Part shown: positions 58,440 through 64,000 of the stretch, piece after piece
Position numbering within the stretch: the first letter of the stretch is position 1
Layout: each line of letters opens with the position of its first letter
NCBI RefSeq assembly: GCF_018398335.1
Contig: NZ_JAHBRX010000002.1
Coordinates: 1,116,001-1,180,000, forward strand
DNA length: 64,000 bases
Direction: 5' to 3'
Origin: Chelatococcus sp. HY11
GTDB taxonomy: Bacteria > Pseudomonadota > Alphaproteobacteria > Rhizobiales > Beijerinckiaceae
Program-made: the position numbers and the translations under genes
The notes under the pieces: model-generated
Told to the model about the DNA's origin: nothing
Databases searched by the model: none
The model's input: the letters and a program-made list of their open reading frames with translations, nothing else

Positions 58440-60074
58440 ATGACAACGGATTTAATATTGTCGAGAGCCCCTTCACGACTGAAGACAAGGCTTCTGCAAG
58501 GCATTTTCGGCGCTGTGCTGCTCGCCGGCTTCGCGGCTTCGCCCGCCGCCTCGACGGCGGCGGCCGCGAAAACGCTGCGCATCGGTGCCCAGGCGGATGC
58601 GGGCACGATGGATCCGCAGGCGCAGAACATCCAGACGACGATTTCGCTCCTCAACATGATCTACGAGCCGCTGGTCACGCGGGACAAATCGCTCGCGAAG
58701 ACCCCCGCCCTGGCGGAGAGCTGGTCGCAGACCGCCCCCGACACCTGGCGCTTCAAGCTGCGGCCGAACGTCAAGTTCCACGACGGCAGCCCGTTCACGG
58801 CCGAGGACGTGGCCTTCACCATCAAGCGGGCGCAGGGCGCCACGTCGCAGTTCACGTCCTATTCGGCTGGTCTCACGCCCAAGATCGTCGATGACCTGAC
58901 CGTCGACATCGTCACGCCGAAGCCCGACCCGCTGCTGCCCGACAAAATCATGAACCTGCCCATCATGAGCAAGCTGTGGACGGAGAAGAATGGCGCGCTC
59001 GAACCGCAGAACCTCAAGGAAAAGAAGGAAAGCTTCACCGCGCTGAACGCCAACGGCACCGGCCCGTACAAGCTCGTGAGCCGCGCGCCCGATTCCAAGA
59101 CGGTGCTGGCGCGGTCGCCGACCTATTGGGGCAAGCTCGACGGCGACATCGACGAAGTCGTCTTCATGCCGATCGGCAGCGATCCGACCCGTATGGCGGC
59201 CCTCGTCTCCGGCGAGATCGACATCGCCATCGATGTCCCCAGCCAGGATGTGGCGCGGCTCTCGCAGAACCCCGATCTCAAGATCTCCAAGGTCGATGAA
59301 TTCCGCACGATTTTCTTCGGCTTCGACCTCAAGAACGACAAGCTGAAATACGCCGAGACAGGCGACAAGAACCCCTTCAAGGATATCCGGGTGCGCCAGG
59401 CCATCAACATGGCCGTCGACCGCGACGCCATCGTGCGCACCGTCATGCGCGGCCTGGCGAGCCCAACCGCCCAGATCCTCGCCCCCGGCAACGTCGGCTA
59501 TGACCCGGCGCTCGACAAGGCGCCCAAGGTCGATCGCGAGGGCGCGAAGAAGCTCCTGGCCGAGGCGGGCTATCCGGAGGGCTTTGCCTTCACGCTGGAC
59601 TGCCCCAACGACCGCTACGTCAACGACGAGCAGGTTTGCAAGACGCTCGTCACGATGCTGGCCCCCATCGGCCTCAAGGCCAATCTCAACTCCATGCCGC
59701 GCGCGAAGTATTTCCCGAAGATCTGGGATCGAGATACTTCGATGTTCATGATGGGCTTCAACTCGCCGTTCTTCGACGGCATGTATGCTCTCGAAACCAT
59801 GCTGATGACCCGCGACGACGCCAAGGGCGAGGGCATCTACAACTACGAGAACTATTCGAACCCCGTGCTCGACAAGGAGATTGCCGCCGCCCGCGACGAG
59901 CTCGATCCGGCCAAGCGCTCAGCCATGATGAAGGCGATCTACAAGAAGATCAGCGACGATACCCTCTATGTATCGCTCTACAATCAGGTTCTCGTCTACG
60001 CGATGCGCAAGGCGGTCGATGCGCCCGTGCGCCCCGACAACATGTTCGAAATCCGCTGGGTGACCATGAAGTGA
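58440..60074 (+). CDS. dppA: Dipeptide/oligopeptide-type ABC transporter binding protein DppA
   Basis: 544 residues of solute-binding family 5. A signal peptide with a long basic n-region precedes cleavage near residue 43 (STAAAA-KTL). KTLRIGAQADAGTMDPQ, WRFKLRPNVKFHDGSPFTAEDVAFTI, TNGTGPYKL-like ANGTGPYKLVSR, and IRVRQAINMAVDRDAIV are typical. It captures a peptide-sized ligand in the periplasm. The ligand is presumably the cyclic or N-substituted amide degraded by the surrounding enzymes. Confidence 0.94.
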   Translation: MTTDLILSRAPSRLKTRLLQGIFGAVLLAGFAASPAASTAAAAKTLRIGAQADAGTMDPQAQNIQTTISLLNMIYEPLVTRDKSLAKTPALAESWSQTAPDTWRFKLRPNVKFHDGSPFTAEDVAFTIKRAQGATSQFTSYSAGLTPKIVDDLTVDIVTPKPDPLLPDKIMNLPIMSKLWTEKNGALEPQNLKEKKESFTALNANGTGPYKLVSRAPDSKTVLARSPTYWGKLDGDIDEVVFMPIGSDPTRMAALVSGEIDIAIDVPSQDVARLSQNPDLKISKVDEFRTIFFGFDLKNDKLKYAETGDKNPFKDIRVRQAINMAVDRDAIVRTVMRGLASPTAQILAPGNVGYDPALDKAPKVDREGAKKLLAEAGYPEGFAFTLDCPNDRYVNDEQVCKTLVTMLAPIGLKANLNSMPRAKYFPKIWDRDTSMFMMGFNSPFFDGMYALETMLMTRDDAKGEGIYNYENYSNPVLDKEIAAARDELDPAKRSAMMKAIYKKISDDTLYVSLYNQVLVYAMRKAVDAPVRPDNMFEIRWVTMK

Positions 60075-60218
60075 CGGGCACGGCCAAGCTCGCTCCGGCG
60101 CGACGCTGTTCGTGAACGCCACCGGCCGCTCGATGCGCGCCACACATGTACGGCCGGGACGCGGCACCGTCCGCGCCCCGCGTCGGAAGCGCTTTTTCGA
60201 CCTCAACTGCACGGGACC

Positions 60219-62315
60219 ATGATGAGTAAGCCGCGTTACCGTATCGGCATAGATGTCGGTGGGACTTTTACAGATTTCGTTCTGGCCGACGTCGTGGGAC
60301 GCACTCTCATGTTCCACAAGGAACCGAGCGTGCCGAGCGATCCTTCGCTCGCGGTCGAACGCGGCATCGCCAGCCTCCTCGCCACGCATGCGATCGCCGC
60401 GCAGGACGTGGAGCTCATCGTCCACGGCACGACGATCGGTCTCAATGCCATCATCCAGCGGCGCGGCGCGCGCATGGCGCTCGTCGTGTCCAAGGGTAAT
60501 CGCGATCTCCTCGAAATCGCCCGGCTGCGCCTGCCGAGTTCCTACGACTTCACCGAGCCGCGCGAAGTGCCGCTCGTGCCGCGCAACCTGGTCTTCGAGA
60601 TATCGTCGCGGATGAAGTCGGACGGCACGCTGCTCGCCCCTGTTGACCCGGCGGAGATCGAAGACCTCGCGGCACGGCTCACGGCCGCAAAGGTTGACGC
60701 CGTCGCGATCGTCCTGCTCAACGCCTACCGCAGCGCGTCGCTGGAGATCGCCGTGGCGGAGGCGCTGCGGCAGCGCCTGCCCGACGTTCTCGTGACGGAG
60801 TCCGGTGTCATCTGGCCCGAGGTGCGCGAGTACGAGCGCGGGCTCGTCGCCGGCCTCAACGCCTATATTCATCCGCTCATGACCCGCTATTTCGACCGTT
60901 TGAAGCAGCGTGTCAGCGACAAGGGCGTGGCGGCGCCGATCTACATCACCGCCAACAACGGTGGCACGCTGAGCCTGGAGACCGCCCGCGCGCGGCCCAT
61001 CGACACGGTCCTGTCCGGGCCCGCCTCCGGCGTCGTCGCCTCGACCCGTGTCGGCACGGCCGCCGGCCGCAAGGAACTCGTCACCTTCGACATGGGCGGC
61101 ACTTCGGCTGACATCGCGGTCTGCCAGACCGGGGTGCCGGAATTCACCACGGCGACATTCGTCGGCGATTTCCCGCTGATGATGCCGGTGGTCAATGTCG
61201 GGGCCATCGGCGCCGGCGGAGGCTCCATCGTCTGGGTCGACGCGCAGGGCTTCCTGAAGATCGGCCCGCTGTCCGCCGGTGCCGACCCCGGGCCCGTCTG
61301 CTACCGCCTGGGCGGCGTCGAGCCGACGCTGACGGACTGCTATGTCGTCCTGGGCATCATTGATCCCAACACGTTCCTCGGCGGCCGCATGGTTCTCGAC
61401 GCTGACGCCGCGTGGCAGGCGCTCGAACGCATCGCCGACAAGCTGGGCCTCGCCGGGGCGGAGCGGGCCGTGGCCGCCGCCGAGGCGGCCGTCCGCGTCG
61501 CCAGCGCGAAAATGGCGACCGAGATCACCAAGCTGCTGGCGACGGCCGGCGTCGATCCCCGCGCCTTCGCCTTGATGGCCTACGGCGGCGCGGGACCGAC
61601 CCACGCCAATCTCCTCGCCGAGGAGGCCGGGCTGACCGCTGTCATGGTGCCGATCGCGCCGGGCACCTTCTGTGCCCTCGGTGCCATCCTCGCCGACGTG
61701 CGCCGCGACTATGTGCGCACGGCACGGCATCTCATCAGTTCCGTGCCGGATGCCGCCACGCAATGGATGGCCCTGACCACAGCCCTCGAGGGTCTTGAAA
61801 GGCAGGCGCGCGCTTGGATCGCTAAGGAGGGCAGCATCATCGGCGACAGTGGCATCGTCGTGTCCTTCAACATGCGCTATCACGCCCAGGCCTACGAAAT
61901 CGAGATCATCGTGCCCGCCGCCTTGCAGCCTGGGCTCGACGCAGCCGGCCTCTGCGCGCTGTTCCATCGCGAGCATGAGCGGCTCTATGGGTTCAGCGAA
62001 CCGACCGTCCCCATTGAGACGACGACGATCCGCCTCGGGGTCATCGGCCGCGTCGCGCCGGTCGCCCTGCCCGAGGTTCCCGCGCGCCATGCAACGCCGG
62101 TCGGGCATCGCACCATCTGGCGCGAGGGCCGTCAGGTCACCGCCGCCGTCTATGCCCGCGCCGATGTCGGCGCCGGGGCGGTGATCCCCGGCCCCGCCAT
62201 CGTCGAGCAGCTCGACACCACCACCTTCGTTCTGCCCGGTTGGCGCGCCGAGGCCGACAGCATCGGCACCCTGCATCTGACGCGCGCGACACCCGCAACC
62301 GAGACCCAGTCATGA
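60219..62315 (+). CDS. hyuA: Hydantoinase/oxoprolinase subunit A family protein (HyuA), second copy
   Basis: 698 residues (ATG 60219 or 60222). ASKHA ATPase signatures: YRIGIDVGGTFTDFVLAD, HGTTIGLNAIIQRRGARMAL, TANNGGTLSLETARARPI, SGPASGVVAS, FDMGGTSADIAV, and GAIGAGGGSIVWVD. It differs clearly from the first HyuA at 25972 (different insertions, different C-terminus), so the pairs are distinct paralogues rather than a recent duplication. It sits 144 bases after dppA and overlaps hyuB by four bases. It probably catalyses ATP-dependent ring opening in module 6. Confidence 0.93.
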   Translation: MMSKPRYRIGIDVGGTFTDFVLADVVGRTLMFHKEPSVPSDPSLAVERGIASLLATHAIAAQDVELIVHGTTIGLNAIIQRRGARMALVVSKGNRDLLEIARLRLPSSYDFTEPREVPLVPRNLVFEISSRMKSDGTLLAPVDPAEIEDLAARLTAAKVDAVAIVLLNAYRSASLEIAVAEALRQRLPDVLVTESGVIWPEVREYERGLVAGLNAYIHPLMTRYFDRLKQRVSDKGVAAPIYITANNGGTLSLETARARPIDTVLSGPASGVVASTRVGTAAGRKELVTFDMGGTSADIAVCQTGVPEFTTATFVGDFPLMMPVVNVGAIGAGGGSIVWVDAQGFLKIGPLSAGADPGPVCYRLGGVEPTLTDCYVVLGIIDPNTFLGGRMVLDADAAWQALERIADKLGLAGAERAVAAAEAAVRVASAKMATEITKLLATAGVDPRAFALMAYGGAGPTHANLLAEEAGLTAVMVPIAPGTFCALGAILADVRRDYVRTARHLISSVPDAATQWMALTTALEGLERQARAWIAKEGSIIGDSGIVVSFNMRYHAQAYEIEIIVPAALQPGLDAAGLCALFHREHERLYGFSEPTVPIETTTIRLGVIGRVAPVALPEVPARHATPVGHRTIWREGRQVTAAVYARADVGAGAVIPGPAIVEQLDTTTFVLPGWRAEADSIGTLHLTRATPATETQS

Positions 62316-64000
62316 AACTCGATCCCGTTCTCGTCGAGATTTTTTTCCACAAGGTGACGGCGATCGCCGAGGAGATGGCGATCGCCCTGCAGCGCACCGC
62401 GCGCACCACCTACGTCAAGGAAGCCGGCGACTTCGGCACCGCGCTCGCCACGCCGGCCGGGCGCTTCTTTGCCTATCCGAAAGTCATGGGTGTGTCGGGT
62501 TTCCTCGACAGCAATGTCGGCCCCGCCCTCGCCCTCATCCCGTCCCTCGAGCCTGGAGACGTGGTGTTGACGAACCACCCCTTCGCGTCCGAGGGGCTGG
62601 CGACCCACATGCCGGATCTCCACCTGATCCGGCCGATATTCTACGAAGGCGAGATCGTAGCCCACGCCTGGGATTTCATTCACTCAGCCGATATCGGCGG
62701 CGGCGTGCCGTCGAGCATCTCGCCGCGTTTCTCCGACCTTTATCAGGAGGGCTTCCAGATCCCGCCGGTCAAGCTCGTCAAGGCCGGCGTGATGAACGAG
62801 GACGTGCTGACGCTGTATCGCGCGAACTGCCGGACACCGGAGGTCAACCTCGGGGACATCAAGGCGATGCTTGCCGCCCTGGCCGTCGGCGAACGGCGCG
62901 TGCATGGCCTGATCGCCCAGCATGGTCTGGAGACCTTCCTGCAGGCGCAGGCGGACCTCGCCGAATACGCCGCGACCAAGGCCCTCGCCGTCCAGAAGAA
63001 GATCCCTGACGGCACCTATGAGTTCTGGGACCTGTTGGACGACGACTTCAATTCCAAGGTGCCGATCCGCGTCCGCTGCAAGCTCACCGCCAATAATGGC
63101 CATGTGCATCTCGACTTCACGGGCTCGGATCCGCAGGTGCTCGCTGCCTACAACATCCCGACCGGCGGCCAGCGCCATCCCTGGCTGACGCTGAAGCTGA
63201 TGCATTTCATCTACAGTCACGACAAGACCATCCCGCTCAACCACGGCATCTTCGAGAACATCACGGTCGAGGCGCCGCGCGGCACCGTCGTCAATCCGGA
63301 GCCGGGCGCGGCTGTCGGTGTGCGCTCGGCCACAGCCATCCGGCTCAACGAAGCCCTCGTCGGGGCGATGGCCAAGGCGCGCCCGGGTCTGATGCCGGCG
63401 CCGAGCGGCGGCATCATGATCCCCTCGGTACTGGTGGAACAGGACGCCGCGACCGGTGCGCGCAATGTGATGGTCCTGCAATCGCTGGTCGGCGGCACAG
63501 GTGCCCGTCAGGGCGCGGACGGCGTCGACGGCCGTGACTCGAGCCTTGCCAACCAGCGCAACACGCCGATGGAGAAGACCGAGGAGGAGGCCGAAGCCAC
63601 CATCGTCGACTACGCGCTGCGCCTCGATTCCGGCGGTGCCGGGCGCTGGCGCGGCGGCACCGGCGTGGTCTTCAGCGTACGCATTGCCCGCCATGGCTCG
63701 GCGGTGCTCGGCCGGGGCATGGAGCGCTTCGTTTTCCGGCCCTGGGGCATGGCGGGCGGCCGGCCGGGCGAGAAGGCCAGGGTCGTCGTCAATCTGGGCA
63801 CGCCTGCCGAGCGCGAGCTCGGCAAGCTCGATATTTTCTACCCCGAGCCGGGAGATGTCGTGACCATCATGACGCCGGGCGGCGGCGGTTACGGTGATCC
63901 TTTGGAGCGTCCCGCCGAAGAGGTGGCCCGCGACGTGGCCTTCGGCTACGTCAGCGCCAAGGCGGCCCGTCGCGACTATGGCGTGGCGATCAGTGGCGAC
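62312..64000 (+). CDS. hyuB: Hydantoinase/oxoprolinase subunit B family protein (HyuB), second copy, runs off the window
   Basis: The frame is open from ATG 62312 to the window edge (563 codons) and no stop is reached. It begins MKLDPVLVEIFFHKVTAIAE and contains GDVVLTNHPFASEGLATHMPD, HAWDFIHSADIGGGVPSS, HLDFTGSDPQVLAAYNIP, and near the end MTPGGGGYGDPLERP, where HyuB proteins are usually close to their C-terminus. So only a short piece should be missing. The first HyuB has SETNDCAHGIF where this one has KEAGDFGTALA, consistent with a different substrate class. Coupled to hyuA by an ATGA overlap. Confidence 0.93.
   Translation, partial: MKLDPVLVEIFFHKVTAIAEEMAIALQRTARTTYVKEAGDFGTALATPAGRFFAYPKVMGVSGFLDSNVGPALALIPSLEPGDVVLTNHPFASEGLATHMPDLHLIRPIFYEGEIVAHAWDFIHSADIGGGVPSSISPRFSDLYQEGFQIPPVKLVKAGVMNEDVLTLYRANCRTPEVNLGDIKAMLAALAVGERRVHGLIAQHGLETFLQAQADLAEYAATKALAVQKKIPDGTYEFWDLLDDDFNSKVPIRVRCKLTANNGHVHLDFTGSDPQVLAAYNIPTGGQRHPWLTLKLMHFIYSHDKTIPLNHGIFENITVEAPRGTVVNPEPGAAVGVRSATAIRLNEALVGAMAKARPGLMPAPSGGIMIPSVLVEQDAATGARNVMVLQSLVGGTGARQGADGVDGRDSSLANQRNTPMEKTEEEAEATIVDYALRLDSGGAGRWRGGTGVVFSVRIARHGSAVLGRGMERFVFRPWGMAGGRPGEKARVVVNLGTPAERELGKLDIFYPEPGDVVTIMTPGGGGYGDPLERPAEEVARDVAFGYVSAKAARRDYGVAISGD

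Noticed and set aside
59919-62276. 785-codon open frame on the minus strand
   Set aside because: It is antisense to dppA and hyuA; the product is rich in Asp, Gly, Arg and His without any domain, a normal shadow of GC-rich coding DNA.
1-64000. Genomic island or mobile element with integrase, tRNA or insertion sequence
   Set aside because: Despite the modular catabolic content I found no transposase, integrase, tRNA, flanking direct repeats or CRISPR-like repeats.

Overview
This GC-rich window looks like an alphaproteobacterial chromosome, probably order Hyphomicrobiales. The evidence is the dense use of Liv-type, Dpp-type and tripartite tricarboxylate (TctABC) importers, many CoA-linked catabolic enzymes, and one EcfG-like (general stress sigma factor) promoter motif. 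I see no transposase, tRNA, rRNA, phage gene or CRISPR array. Nearly the whole window is catabolic: four separate uptake systems are each wired to their own enzymes, and three of the modules have a regulator plus repeated operator-like palindromes that I could align by eye.

Layout. (1) 1-3423, minus strand: the start of an SMP-30/gluconolactonase gene, then tctCBA. (2) 3973-15196, minus strand: an acid-degradation module with acyl-CoA ligase, Liv-type binding protein, thiolase-like protein plus DUF35 partner, MaoC hydratase, acyl-CoA dehydrogenase, MFE-2-like SDR, and LivM, LivH (broken by an in-frame TGA), LivF and LivG. A TetR gene (15494) and an alpha-methylacyl-CoA racemase-like gene follow. 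A shared palindrome occurs upstream of tctC, of the dehydrogenase gene and of livG, so the TetR protein probably controls all three units. (3) 17411-35420: two divergent arms (BKACE, class I CoA-transferase, CitE-like lyase, MaoC hydratase and acyl-CoA dehydrogenase on the left; APH-fold kinase, lipocalin-like protein, CaiB/BaiF transferase, HyuA, HyuB and a GntR/FCD regulator on the right) and a second, intact Liv operon. A second palindrome lies between the two arms and in front of the Liv operon. (4) 35716-45656: an FMN monooxygenase, overlapping IclR and LysR genes, an HpcH/HpaI aldolase, a muconolactone-isomerase-like protein, aldehyde dehydrogenase, GMC oxidoreductase, malate/lactate-type dehydrogenase and a LigI-like amidohydrolase. 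(5) 45657-46960: a gene-poor interval with two small non-catabolic genes, one behind the EcfG-like promoter. (6) 47157-64000: a GntR/FCD regulator, an SDR, and a long plus-strand operon encoding a Dpp-type importer, dihydropyrimidinase-like hydrolase, GMC oxidoreductase, amidohydrolase, class V PLP enzyme and a second HyuA/HyuB pair, the last gene running off the window. A third palindrome, TTGTTATACAA, recurs at least three times across this module.

Best candidates for undescribed systems are module 3 and module 6. Module 3 pairs an APH-fold kinase with an acyl-CoA dehydrogenase, as in 4-hydroxyacyl-CoA degradation, next to a set resembling the itaconate (ripABC) enzymes. Module 6 combines ring-opening hydrolases, oxidoreductase and PLP enzyme with a peptide-type importer. 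No substrate can be read directly from the sequence.
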